Shown here: in pieces, positions 27,646 through 35,762 of the stretch
Position numbering within the stretch: the first letter of the stretch is position 1
Layout of the letters: each line of letters starts with the position of its first letter
Source of the DNA: Bacteroides sp.
GTDB lineage: Bacteria > Bacteroidota > Bacteroidia > Bacteroidales > Bacteroidaceae
Length of the DNA: 46,837 nucleotides
Direction of reading: 5' to 3'
NCBI GenBank assembly: GCA_017621035.1
Contig: JAGATY010000077.1
Span: 1-46,837 of the forward strand
The notes under the pieces: model-generated
Told to the model about the DNA's origin: nothing
The model's database searches: none
The model's input: the letters and a program-made list of their open reading frames with translations, nothing else
Translations under genes and position numbers: made by a program

Positions 27646-29004
27646 ATGAAGGCAAAGATTCTTTTCATGGCATGGCTCTGTGCGGGCACGACAACAGTCG
27701 TGTGTGGGCAGGAGGCGGAGAAGATGCTTCCAGACCGGTGGACACTCCGGACGTGCATCGACTATGCCTTACAACACAACATCACCTTGAAGCAGCAGCG
27801 CATCAGTGCGGAGAGCAGCGAGGTGGACGTGAAGATGGCCAAGGCAGCACTGTTTCCCAGTCTGTCGGCCAGCGTGAGCCAACGGGTAGTGAACCGCCCG
27901 AAAAGCGAGACCAGTACCATCATTGACGGCGACCAGGTGAAAAGCAGTACAAGCAAGACATCCTACAACGGCAGTTATGGCATCGACGCCAACTGGACGC
28001 TGTTCAACGGCAAGCGACTCAACACCCTGAAGCAACAGCGGCTGAACAGTCGCATCGCCTCGCTGCAGGTGGCCGAGAGCAAGAACAGCATCGAGGAACA
28101 GGTTGCACAACTCTACGTACAGATTCTCTACGCCACGGAGGCGGTGGAGGTGAACCGCGCCACCTTGGAGGTGAGCCGCGCACAAGCCGAACGGGGTGCC
28201 CAACTGTTGCAAGCAGGTAGTATTGCCCGGAGCGACTTGGCGCAGTTGGAAGCGCAAGTCAGCACAGACAACTATCAGTTAGTGATGGCAGAGGCCACAT
28301 TGCAGGAGTACAAACTGCAGCTGAAGCAGTTGCTGGAGCTGGACGGCGAGGTGGAGATGGCGCTCGACTTGCCCGTGCCGGAGGATGAATCGGTTCTCAC
28401 TCCGCTGCCCGCCAAGGCCGACGTCTACCGCAGTGCCCTGGCTCTCCGTCCCGAGATTGAGGCGGGCAAGCTGGACAAAGAGGCGGCCGACCTGCAGGTG
28501 CGGATTGCACGCGCCGGATACCTGCCCTCGCTCAACCTGACGGCGGGCATCGGCACCAGCCACGTCAATGGCAACGACTTCACCTTCAGCGAGCAGGTGA
28601 AGCAGAACTGGAACAACTCGCTGGGCCTTTCGGTCAGCATTCCCATCTTCACACAGCGGCAGACCAAAAGCGCGGTGGAGAAAGCCAAGCTGCAACAGCA
28701 AAGCACCGCCCTGGCTCTGCTGGACGAGCAGAAGACACTCTACAAAACCATCGAGAGCCTCTGGCTGGATGCCAACAACGCCCAGCAGCAGTATGCCGCC
28801 GCCAGCGAGAAGTTGCGCAGCACGCAGGTGAGCTACGACCTGGTGAACGAGCAGTTCTCCCTCGGCATGAAGAACACCGTGGAACTGCTGACGGAGAAGA
28901 GCAACCTGCTCAGTGCCCGTCAGGAGACGCTGCAAGCCAAGTACACGGCCCTACTGAACGCTGCCCTGCTGCGCTTCTACCAGGGCGAAGAGATAGCACT
29001 ATAA
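27646..29004 (+). CDS. TolC-family outer-membrane efflux protein
   Basis: The outer-membrane channel of a tripartite exporter, 452 residues. A signal peptide ends VVCGQ. The two-fold OEP repeat is visible: each half has long coiled-coil helices (for example around EVDVKMAKAALFPSLSASVS in the first half and LQVRIARAGYLPSLNLTAG in the second) and the family pattern of A-x-x-x-x-P-S-L. It heads a compact operon with a membrane-fusion protein, an ATPase and a permease at gaps of 40, 18 and 5 nt. This gene order fits a MacAB-TolC type pump. Substrate unknown; peptides, siderophores or antibiotics are options. Confidence 0.9.
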   Translation: MKAKILFMAWLCAGTTTVVCGQEAEKMLPDRWTLRTCIDYALQHNITLKQQRISAESSEVDVKMAKAALFPSLSASVSQRVVNRPKSETSTIIDGDQVKSSTSKTSYNGSYGIDANWTLFNGKRLNTLKQQRLNSRIASLQVAESKNSIEEQVAQLYVQILYATEAVEVNRATLEVSRAQAERGAQLLQAGSIARSDLAQLEAQVSTDNYQLVMAEATLQEYKLQLKQLLELDGEVEMALDLPVPEDESVLTPLPAKADVYRSALALRPEIEAGKLDKEAADLQVRIARAGYLPSLNLTAGIGTSHVNGNDFTFSEQVKQNWNNSLGLSVSIPIFTQRQTKSAVEKAKLQQQSTALALLDEQKTLYKTIESLWLDANNAQQQYAAASEKLRSTQVSYDLVNEQFSLGMKNTVELLTEKSNLLSARQETLQAKYTALLNAALLRFYQGEEIAL

Positions 29005-29044
29005 CCCCATCCGTAAATCCCATTCAACAATCATAATCACACTT

Positions 29045-30271
29045 ATGAACAAGAAGAAAATCATTCTCATCGCCGCAGCCACCATCGTCGTGGTGGCAGC
29101 CGGCACATGGATGTTCGGCGGAAGTGAGGCACGGCACAAGGTGACCTACATGACCGCCACCGTGGCTCCGGGCAACATCTCGGAGAGCATCACGGCCACC
29201 GGAACCATCGAGCCCGTCACGGAAGTGGAAGTGGGCACGCAGGTGAGCGGCATCATCGACAAAATCTACGTGGACTACAACTCAGTCGTCACCAAGGGGC
29301 AGCTCATCGCCGAGATGGACCGCGTGACCCTGCAGAGCGAACTGGCCTCACAACGCGCCTCCTACAACGGTGCCAAGGCCGAGTACGAGTACCAGCAGAA
29401 GCTGTACGAGCGCAACCGAACCCTCTACGACAAGCAGCTGATTGCCGCCACCGACTATGAGCTGTCGCTCTACAACTACGAGAAGGCCAAGAGCGCCTTC
29501 GAGAGCAGCAAGGCCGCCCTGGCCAAGGCTGAGCGCAACCTCTCCTACGCCACCATCACCTCGCCCATCGATGGCGTGGTCATCAGTCGCGACGTAGAGG
29601 CCGGGCAGACCGTGGCTTCGGGATTCGAGACGCCTACCCTCTTCACCATCGCCGCCGACCTGACGCAGATGCAGGTGGTGGCCGACGTGGACGAGGCCGA
29701 CATAGGCGGCGTGGAGGAGGGACAGCGTGCCACCTTCACCGTGGATGCCTACCCCAACGACACCTTCGAAGGCGTGGTGACGCAAATCAGACTGGGCAGC
29801 ACCGCCAGCAGCTCCACCACCACGAGCAGCACGGTGGTCACCTACGAGGTCATCATCTCAGCCCCCAACCCCGACCTGAAGCTGAAGCCGCGTCTGACGG
29901 CCAACGTCAACATCTACACGCTGGACAAGAAGAACGTGCTCTGCGTGCCCGCCCGTGCCCTGCGCTTCACACCGGAGCGTGCCCTCATCGGCGAGCAGGA
30001 CGTGGTGAACGACTGCCAGGCCGCGCATAAAGTCTGGACTCGCCAAGGCAATACCTTCACGGCACACGCCGTAGAGACGGGTATCAGCAACGGCAGCCTG
30101 ACGGAGATTCTGAGCGGCGTTTCTGCCGGTACCGAAGTCGTTACCGAAGCCACCCTGAGTACCCCGACCGCTGCGGGAGGTATGCCGCAGATGCAGGGAG
30201 CGCCCGACGGCGGCAACCAAGAGCAAAGCCCCTTCATGCCCGGCCCTCCGGGAAGCAAGAAGAAGAAATAA
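29045..30271 (+). CDS. macA: MacA-like periplasmic adaptor (membrane fusion protein)
   Basis: Links the inner-membrane permease to TolC. It is 408 residues long with an N-terminal membrane anchor (about residues 4-24, KKIILIAAATIVVVAAG) and no lipobox. Domains in order: membrane-proximal strand with ITATGTIEPVTEVEVGTQVSG, lipoyl half with YVDYNSVVTKGQLIAEMD, a coiled-coil hairpin (about 100-160), the second lipoyl half with SPIDGVVISRDVEAGQTVAS, and a beta-barrel. The C-terminus is a low-complexity tail rich in Pro, Gly, Met and Gln that ends in four lysines (PGSKKKK). The MacA name is by family resemblance and operon context. Confidence 0.88.
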   Translation: MNKKKIILIAAATIVVVAAGTWMFGGSEARHKVTYMTATVAPGNISESITATGTIEPVTEVEVGTQVSGIIDKIYVDYNSVVTKGQLIAEMDRVTLQSELASQRASYNGAKAEYEYQQKLYERNRTLYDKQLIAATDYELSLYNYEKAKSAFESSKAALAKAERNLSYATITSPIDGVVISRDVEAGQTVASGFETPTLFTIAADLTQMQVVADVDEADIGGVEEGQRATFTVDAYPNDTFEGVVTQIRLGSTASSSTTTSSTVVTYEVIISAPNPDLKLKPRLTANVNIYTLDKKNVLCVPARALRFTPERALIGEQDVVNDCQAAHKVWTRQGNTFTAHAVETGISNGSLTEILSGVSAGTEVVTEATLSTPTAAGGMPQMQGAPDGGNQEQSPFMPGPPGSKKKK

Positions 30272-30289
30272 CGGAAGGAGAATGCAGCC

Positions 30290-31033
30290 ATGAACAAGAC
30301 CGTTATCGAACTACAGAACATCCGGCGCGACTTCGTGGTCGGCGAGGAGACGGTACACGCCCTGCGCGGCGTATCGTTCACCATTGCCGAGGGCGAGTTC
30401 GTCACCATCATGGGTACCTCCGGCTCCGGCAAGTCCACTTTGTTGAACACGTTGGGATGCCTGGACACGCCGACGAGCGGAGAGTACCTGCTGGACGGCA
30501 CGCCCGTACGACAGATGTCGAAGTCGCAACGCGCCGTACTGAGGAACCGCAAGATAGGCTTCGTGTTCCAGAACTACAACCTGCTGCCCAAGACCACGGC
30601 GGTGGAAAACGTGGAGCTGCCGCTGATGTACAACTCCTCCGTCTCGGCCTCGGAGCGGCGGCGCAGAGCCATTGAAGCCCTGCAAGCCGTGGGTCTGGGC
30701 GACCGGCTGGAGCATAAGTCGAACCAGATGTCGGGCGGACAGATGCAGCGTGTGGCCATCGCCCGCGCCCTGGTGAACAACCCCGCCGTCATCCTGGCCG
30801 ACGAAGCCACGGGAAACCTGGACACGCGCACCTCGTTCGAGATACTCGTCCTCTTCCAGCGCCTGCACAGCCAGGGACGCACCATCATCTTCGTCACCCA
30901 CAACCCCGAGATAGCCCAGTACAGCAGCCGAAACATCGTCCTGCGCGACGGCCGCATCAAGGAAGACACCCAGAACAACAACATACTCAGCGCAGCAGAA
31001 GCCCTGGCGGAGCTGCCGGTAATGGAAGAATAA
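30290..31033 (+). CDS. MacB/LolD-type ABC transporter ATPase
   Basis: A 247-residue ATPase with Walker A GTSGSGKST (residues 42-50), Q-loop FVFQNYNLLP, signature [19 protein letters not shown], Walker B ILADEATGNLD and H-loop FVTHNPEIA. This is the MacB/LolD/FtsE class, which drives mechanotransmission rather than classical transport. In E. coli MacB the ATPase and permease are one chain; here they are separate genes 5 nt apart. Confidence 0.92.
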   Translation: MNKTVIELQNIRRDFVVGEETVHALRGVSFTIAEGEFVTIMGTSGSGKSTLLNTLGCLDTPTSGEYLLDGTPVRQMSKSQRAVLRNRKIGFVFQNYNLLPKTTAVENVELPLMYNSSVSASERRRRAIEALQAVGLGDRLEHKSNQMSGGQMQRVAIARALVNNPAVILADEATGNLDTRTSFEILVLFQRLHSQGRTIIFVTHNPEIAQYSSRNIVLRDGRIKEDTQNNNILSAAEALAELPVMEE

Positions 31034-31038
31034 TCTAT

Positions 31039-32256
31039 ATGAACGGAACCAACCTATTCAAAATCGCCCTGCGTGCCCTGGCCAACAACAAGATGCGCGC
31101 CTTCCTCACCATGCTGGGCATCATCATCGGCGTGGCGTCGGTCATCGCCATGCTGGCCATCGGACAAGGCTCCAAGCGGAGCATTCAGGCACAAATCTCC
31201 GAAATGGGAAGCAACATGATTATGCTGCACCCGGGCGGAGACATGCGAGGCGGTGTGCGACAGGATGCCGGCTCCATGCAGACCCTGAAGCTGGCCGACT
31301 ACGAGGACCTGCGCAACGAAACCAACTTCCTGGCCGCCATCAGCCCCAACGTATCCAGCAGCGGACAGCTCATTGCCGGCAACAACAACTACCCCGGCAG
31401 CGTCAGCGGCGTCAGCATCGACTACCTGGAGATACGACAATTGTCAGTGGAGAGCGGCGAGATGTTCACCGAGCAAGACATTCAGACCTCGGCCAAGGTG
31501 TGCGTCATCGGCAAGACCATCGCCGACAACCTCTTCCCCGACGCCGACCCCATCGGCCAGGTGATGCGCCTCAACCAAGTGCCCTTCCGCGTGGTGGGCG
31601 TGCTGAAAGCCAAAGGCTACAACAGCATGGGCATGGACCAGGACGACGTGGTGCTGGCCCCCTACACCACCGTGATGAAGCGACTGCTGGCGCAGACCTA
31701 CCTGAGCGGCATCTTCGCCTCCGCCCTGAGCGAGGAGATGAGCGACCTGGCCACCGAGGAAATCACCGAAATCCTGCGCCGCAACCATAAGCTGAAGGAG
31801 ACGGACGACGACGACTTCACCATCCGCACGCAGGAAGAACTGTCCAGCATGATGAACTCCACCACCGACCTGATGACCATGCTGCTGGCCTGCATCGCCG
31901 GCATCTCGCTCGTGGTGGGCGGCATCGGCATCATGAACATCATGTACGTCAGCGTCACCGAGCGCACCCGCGAAATCGGCCTCCGCATGTCCGTCGGCGC
32001 GCGCGGCATCGACATCCTCTCCCAGTTTCTCATCGAAGCCATCCTCATCAGCATCACCGGCGGCCTGATAGGCGTCTTGCTGGGCTGCGGTGCCGCCTGG
32101 CTGGTGAAGGCACTGATTCACTGGCCCGTCTACGTGCAAGCCTGGAGCGTATTCCTCTCCTTCGCCGTCTGCACCCTCACCGGCATCTTCTTCGGCTGGT
32201 ACCCTGCCAAGAAAGCAGCCAATCTGGACCCGATAGAGGCGATAAGGTATGAGTAG
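31039..32256 (+). CDS. MacB-type ABC transporter permease
   Basis: A 405-residue four-helix permease. The first transmembrane helix includes MRAFLTMLGIIIGVASVIAM, the family hallmark. A periplasmic MacB_PCD domain follows (about residues 45-240, with GSNMIMLHPGG and VCVIGKTIADNLFP). Three C-terminal helices form the FtsX domain, with SVTERTREIGLRMSVGAR and a final YPAKKAANLDPIEAIRYE. It is the last gene of the TolC/MacA/ATPase/permease unit and is followed at once by repeat DNA; no conventional terminator is visible. Confidence 0.92.
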   Translation: MNGTNLFKIALRALANNKMRAFLTMLGIIIGVASVIAMLAIGQGSKRSIQAQISEMGSNMIMLHPGGDMRGGVRQDAGSMQTLKLADYEDLRNETNFLAAISPNVSSSGQLIAGNNNYPGSVSGVSIDYLEIRQLSVESGEMFTEQDIQTSAKVCVIGKTIADNLFPDADPIGQVMRLNQVPFRVVGVLKAKGYNSMGMDQDDVVLAPYTTVMKRLLAQTYLSGIFASALSEEMSDLATEEITEILRRNHKLKETDDDDFTIRTQEELSSMMNSTTDLMTMLLACIAGISLVVGGIGIMNIMYVSVTERTREIGLRMSVGARGIDILSQFLIEAILISITGGLIGVLLGCGAAWLVKALIHWPVYVQAWSVFLSFAVCTLTGIFFGWYPAKKAANLDPIEAIRYE

Positions 32257-32258
32257 GA

Positions 32259-32405
32259 GGACCCTCCCCCGACCCCTCCCAAGGGAGGGGAGTGGCTGCG
32301 CGGTGGGAGTATCTGAAGATGGGGGCGAAGTATCTGAAGGTGGGAGGCAGGAGTAACTCAAGTCCCCCTCTGCGAGGGGGTGGCCGAAGGACGGGGGAGG
32401 TTAAA
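32259..32405 (+). repeat. Mosaic of dispersed modules after the efflux operon
   Basis: In order: a GGACCCTCCCCC / CCTCCCAAGGGAGGGG / GCTGCGCGGTGGG module, three GTATCTGAAG-type units (32309, 32330, 32353), then TCCCCCTCTGCGAGGGGGTGGC. The same modules in the same order occur at 9706-10000. The whole stretch 32257-33060 has no recognisable gene. Confidence 0.75.
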
Positions 32406-32456
32406 CCAAGTTGATAGTTGAAAGATGATAGTTGAAAGTTGGTGTGGAAGGTGTGG

Positions 32457-32630
32457 TACAGAACTGGCAAGAGGTGTATCTCAGCTCCCCTCCTTCTGGA
32501 AGGAGGGGTGGCACAAAGTGACGGGGTGGTAGGTGAAGTTGGTTTACTTTGTGTTTCCACCTACCACCTCCCCCTGCGGGTACTCCTCCTTCCAGAAGGA
32601 GGAGAGCCGAGATACCACAACTTGGGAGAT
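32457..32630. repeat. Long palindromic element, copy 2
   Basis: The central part (about 32483-32608) differs from copy 1 (10083-10208) at only a few positions. The outer arms have changed together: GTATCTC/GAGATAC here where copy 1 has GTAACTC/GAGTTAC. Arms beyond that are more degenerate than in copy 1. Confidence 0.85.
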
Positions 32631-32697
32631 ACTCCCGCTCCCACCTTATATACCTTATACCTCCCCTATAACTTTCATCTTTCAACTTGTATTAACC

Positions 32698-32850
32698 TCC
32701 CCCGCCCTGCGGGCACCCCCTCGCAGAGGGGGACTTGAGATACTCTCGCCTTCCCACTTCAGATACTCCCGCCCCTCCCTTCAGATACTTTCCCCACCCA
32801 CCGTGCATCCTCCTCCCCTCCCTTGGGAGGGGTCGGGGGAGGGTCCTGGG
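32698..32850 (-). repeat. Inverted mosaic modules
   Basis: Reading on the minus strand these are the same modules as at 32259-32405 (TCCCAAGGGAGGGG, then TATCTGAAG units, then CCCCTCTGCGAGGGGG), so the long palindrome at 32457-32630 is bracketed by inverted copies of the mosaic, giving a roughly 590-bp mirror structure. Confidence 0.7.
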
Positions 32851-32854
32851 GATA

Positions 32855-33060
32855 GTTTGGGTCTGTGTAGGGGGTAGGTTGACCCATCGGAGAGGTAGTT
32901 TGGGTCTGGGGAGGGGGTCAGTTGACCCATCGAAGGGATAGTTTAGGTCTGAGGAGGGGGGCCGTTGACCCATCGGAGGGGTAGGTTGGGTCTGTGGAGG
33001 GGGTAGGTTGACCCATCGGAGTGATAAAAAAGGTCAAAGGAGGGGGGTGGTTGACCTAAA
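32855..33060 (+). repeat. Tandem array, exact 43-bp period, five units (array 3)
   Basis: GGGTCTG or its variants start at 32859, 32902, 32945, 32988 and 33031, each exactly 43 bp apart. Every unit contains an inverted pair GGGTC...GACCC (GGTC...GACC in the last). The final unit runs into the promoter of the AraC-type gene. The reverse-complement family member lies at 9607-9683. Confidence 0.88.
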
Positions 33061-33066
33061 ATTGAT

Positions 33067-33074
33067 TATCTTTG
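33067..33074 (+). promoter_or_regulatory. -7 element for the AraC-type regulator, placed at the end of array 3
   Basis: TATCTTTG matches the consensus. A TTG at 33051 inside the last repeat unit is too near for a canonical -33, so activation by another factor may be needed. Confidence 0.45.
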
Positions 33075-33107
33075 CAGCAAATAAAGTAATTATTGGAGGA
33101 TATACAG

Positions 33108-33572
33108 ATGGAAAAAGCACCGCAATTCAGCATTGACGCACTCTACATTCCGCGCGCCACGGCCGTGAGACGGTACGACGCGGAGGGGGTGGCGCACTAC
33201 GAGGCGCTGACGCATTCGGACAAGCCTACAGGCGTGGAGGTGCTGGACGCACTGGCTCGGACGCTGTCGACAGGCAGAGGTCACGAGGTTGTGCTGGCAC
33301 AGTTTGGCATCAGCGCAAAGGACCTCGGAGCCGTGTGCCGCGTGATGCTGGGTATGCAGCTGAACGAGGTGGAGCGCGAGGTTCGCTTCCGCCTGGCCGA
33401 CGACTTGCTGCGCTACACCAACCTGCAGCTGGGCGAGGTGGCTCGCCGCGCCGGCATGCACACCTGCACTCAGCTCTGCAAAATGTATCGCCGCCGCGTG
33501 AAATGCTCGCCGACGGAGTACCGAAAGAGGATTAGAAAGGAGAGGGATGTGGGGAGATACAAATTTAGTTGA
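33108..33572 (+). CDS. Small AraC-type DNA-binding protein
   Basis: A 154-residue protein made of a short N-terminal part and a complete AraC-type double helix-turn-helix. The first half-domain is FGISAKDLGAVCRVMLGMQL (about residues 65-84) and the second is LQLGEVARRAGMHTCTQLCK with the closing CSPTEYRKR typical of HTH_18. No ligand-binding domain is present: the first 50 residues (ALYIPRATAVRRYDAEG) match nothing I know. The ATG at 33108 was chosen because a strong GGAGGA ribosome site lies at 33095-33100; a TTG at 33093 would include that site in the gene. Its place between the MacAB-like operon and the LytS/LytTR pair suggests control of one of them. Confidence 0.75.
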   Translation: MEKAPQFSIDALYIPRATAVRRYDAEGVAHYEALTHSDKPTGVEVLDALARTLSTGRGHEVVLAQFGISAKDLGAVCRVMLGMQLNEVEREVRFRLADDLLRYTNLQLGEVARRAGMHTCTQLCKMYRRRVKCSPTEYRKRIRKERDVGRYKFS

Positions 33573-33599
33573 AAGTTGATAGTTGATAGTGGAAAGTGG

Positions 33600-33760
33600 A
33601 GGTACAGTTATATAATTGGTAACAGAACTGGGCAAAGGTGGTATCCTGGCTCTCCTCCTTCCAGAAGGAGGAGAACTTGAGTTACTCCCCGCCTCCCACT
33701 TGAGATACCACCGTCTCGCAGCGCAGCCTCTCCCCCTCTATAAAAGGAGTAGCGGTGGAG
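33600..33760 (+). repeat. Partial copy of the long palindromic element and flanking modules
   Basis: GTTATATAATTGGTAACAG then AACTGGGCAAAGGTGG repeats the left side of copy 1, followed directly by the right-hand hairpin CTCCTTCCAGAAGGAG, so the middle is deleted. ATAAATCATAATTCATAA words follow up to the kinase start. No gene in the 220-bp gap. Confidence 0.65.
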
Positions 33761-33792
33761 GACAAATCATAAATCATAATTCATAAATCAAA

Positions 33793-34929
33793 ATGCGTTT
33801 TCGTCGTTCCGAAATATTTCTTCATCTGCTGTGCTGGGCCGTTGTGCTGACGTTTCCGTTCATCATGATGACGCGCAGCGGGTTCGAGGTGAGCCTGACG
33901 CAGTACTTGCGCCACGGCAGCATTGTGCCGCTGTCGTTCTTCTTCGTGTTCTACATCAATTACTTTGTACTCATTCCGCGCTACCTCTTTGGCAGGCAAA
34001 CCAAGAAGTTCTTACTGCTGAACGTGCTGCTGATTGTGCTGGTGGCGGGGTTTAATTATGAATTACAAATTATGAATGATGAATTAACTAAACCTATTCA
34101 AAATTCAAAATTCATAATTCAAAATTCTCCCCCTCCTCCCCGTCCTCCCCGTTTGATATTCTTCTTCCGCGACCTCTTTACCATGGTTCTCACCGTGGGT
34201 CTGAGCGTGGCCATCCGCCTCAGCAGCCGCTGGAGCCAGATAGAGAACGCACGCCGCGAAGCCGAACGCGCTCGCACCGAAGCCGAGCTGACCAACCTGC
34301 GCAGCCAGCTGAATCCGCACTTCTTGCTGAACACGCTGAACAACATCTACGCCCTGATAGCCTTCGATGCCGACAAGGCACAAACGGCCGTGCAGGAGTT
34401 GTCGCGCCTGCTGCGCCACGTACTGTACGACAATCGCCAGGCCACCGTACCGATAGAAAAGGAGATGGACTTCATGCGCAACTACATCGAGCTGATGCGC
34501 ATCCGCCTTGCGCCCAACGTGCAGGTGGAGACGCAGTTCGACATTCCCTCCGGCAGCCGGACGCAGATAGCACCGCTCATCTTCATCTCCCTCATCGAGA
34601 ACGCCTTCAAGCACGGCATCTCACCCACCCGCCCCAGCTACATCCACATCCGTTTCAGCGAGTCGCAGGGCAGCGTGGAGTGCGACATCCGCAACAGCTA
34701 CCACCCCAAAAGCACCTCAGACAAGAGCGGCAGCGGCATCGGTCTGGAGCAGGTGCGCAAGCGCCTGGAACTGACCTACCCCGGCCGGTATGAGTGGAAG
34801 CATGGGGTGAGCGAGGATGGAAAGGAATACTATTCGGTATTGAAGACCCAGCAGAGCCCCAAGACCCTCCCCCAACCCCTCCCAAGGGAGGGGAGTGGCT
34901 GCGCAGTGAAAGCAAATCATAAATCATAA
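33793..34929 (+). CDS. LytS/YesM-type sensor histidine kinase with repeat-derived insertions
   Basis: Membrane histidine kinase of the His_kinase (PF06580) class, 378 residues. Hydrophobic segments occur at about 8-26, 43-62, 72-87 and 121-141. A coiled-coil linker (150-172) leads to the phospho-acceptor H176 in LNPHFLLNTLNNI, and the ATP domain has IENAFKHGI (N-box) and SGSGIGLEQVRKRL (G-box). Residues 88-112 (YELQIMNDELTK, IQNSKFIIQNS) are encoded by an AATTATGAATT/AATTCATAATT repeat that sits between two membrane segments. The last 25 or so residues (LPQPLPREGSGC) are encoded by the AAGGGAGGGG module. Both look like insertions kept in frame. The response regulator gene follows 41 nt later. 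Confidence 0.85.
   Translation: MRFRRSEIFLHLLCWAVVLTFPFIMMTRSGFEVSLTQYLRHGSIVPLSFFFVFYINYFVLIPRYLFGRQTKKFLLLNVLLIVLVAGFNYELQIMNDELTKPIQNSKFIIQNSPPPPRPPRLIFFFRDLFTMVLTVGLSVAIRLSSRWSQIENARREAERARTEAELTNLRSQLNPHFLLNTLNNIYALIAFDADKAQTAVQELSRLLRHVLYDNRQATVPIEKEMDFMRNYIELMRIRLAPNVQVETQFDIPSGSRTQIAPLIFISLIENAFKHGISPTRPSYIHIRFSESQGSVECDIRNSYHPKSTSDKSGSGIGLEQVRKRLELTYPGRYEWKHGVSEDGKEYYSVLKTQQSPKTLPQPLPREGSGCAVKANHKS
34053..34127 (+). repeat. AT-rich ATTATGAATT repeat inside the kinase gene
   Basis: AATTATGAATTACAAATTATG and the inverted AATTCATAATTCAAAATTC pieces lie within the reading frame. The same words occur outside genes at 33765-33790 and 34915-34970. Confidence 0.8.
34858..34905 (+). repeat. 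CCTCCCAAGGGAGGGG module forming the kinase C-terminus
   Basis: GACCCTCCCCCAACCCCTCC followed by CAAGGGAGGGGAGTGGCTGC is the same module as at 32267-32310. Here it supplies the last coding part of the kinase gene. Confidence 0.8.
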
Positions 34930-34970
34930 ATCAAAAATCATAACTCATAAATCATAATTCATAATTCAAA

Positions 34971-35669
34971 ATGCCCCTAACCTGTGCCCTCATCGACGAC
35001 GAGCCTCTGGCCTTGAGCCTGCTGGAGAGCTACGTAGAGAAAACCCCCTTTCTGGAACTGACCGGACGCTGGAACAGCGCCGTGCAAGCCATGAACGAAC
35101 TGCCCAATATGCAGGTGGACCTGCTGTTTCTCGACATCCAGATGCCCGAACTGAACGGACTGGAGTTCTCGAAAATGGTCAGCCCCACGACACGCATCGT
35201 CTTCACCACCGCCTTCTCGCAGTACGCCATCGACGGCTACAAAGTGAATGCGCTGGACTATCTACTGAAACCCATCGCCTACCCCGACTTTCTGGCTGCC
35301 GCCAACCGTGCCCAGCAGTGGTTCGATATGATTCGCCCCAAAGAGGAGATTCAAAGCATCTTCGTGAAGAGCGACTACAAGCTGGTGCAGATAGAACTGA
35401 AGAACCTGCTCTACGTGGAGGGGCTGAAGGACTACATCAAAATCTACGAAGAAGATAAGCAGCGCCCCGTACTGACCCTGATGTCCATGAAGGCGATGGA
35501 AGAACTGCTGCCGGCCAGTCGTTTCCTGCGCGTGCACCGGTCGTACATCGTGAACAAGGAGAAGATTCGTATCGTAGACCGCGGACGCATCGTCTTCGGC
35601 AAAACCTTCATCCCCATCAGCGACAGCTACAAGCCGGCGTTTCAAGAGTTTCTGGAGAAGAGAAGCTGA
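34971..35669 (+). CDS. LytTR-family response regulator
   Basis: A 232-residue regulator, cognate partner of the preceding kinase. The receiver domain (about 3-118) has the acidic pocket DDE at 9-11, phospho-acceptor D55 in LLFLDIQMPELNG, T-switch in VFTTAFS and K105-region LDYLLKPI. The LytTR DNA-binding domain (about 130-228) shows IFVKSDYKLVQIELKNLLYVEGLKDYIKIY in order (IFVKSDYK, LLYVEGLKDYIKIY) and the closing FLRVHRSYIVN. LytS/LytTR pairs usually control a few neighbouring genes; candidates are the AraC-type gene, the efflux operon or the symporter downstream. Confidence 0.93.
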   Translation: MPLTCALIDDEPLALSLLESYVEKTPFLELTGRWNSAVQAMNELPNMQVDLLFLDIQMPELNGLEFSKMVSPTTRIVFTTAFSQYAIDGYKVNALDYLLKPIAYPDFLAAANRAQQWFDMIRPKEEIQSIFVKSDYKLVQIELKNLLYVEGLKDYIKIYEEDKQRPVLTLMSMKAMEELLPASRFLRVHRSYIVNKEKIRIVDRGRIVFGKTFIPISDSYKPAFQEFLEKRS

Positions 35670-35724
35670 GGAGGCTCAGCCGCTTTATGTTCTACAACAC
35701 TTTTTTGTTTTTTCTAAACAATAT

Positions 35725-35756
35725 TTTGTGAATTACAAAAGGAACGCTTACCTTTG
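35725..35756 (+). promoter_or_regulatory. Strong consensus promoter for a short transcript
   Basis: TTTG at 35725-35728, 20-nt spacer, TACCTTTG at 35749-35756. It is followed within 110 nt by a terminator and no ORF. Confidence 0.65.
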
Positions 35757-35762
35757 CAGCGA

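Noticed and set aside
27495-27646. Terminator between the DUF5103 gene and the efflux operon
   Set aside because: No stem of useful length followed by T was found.
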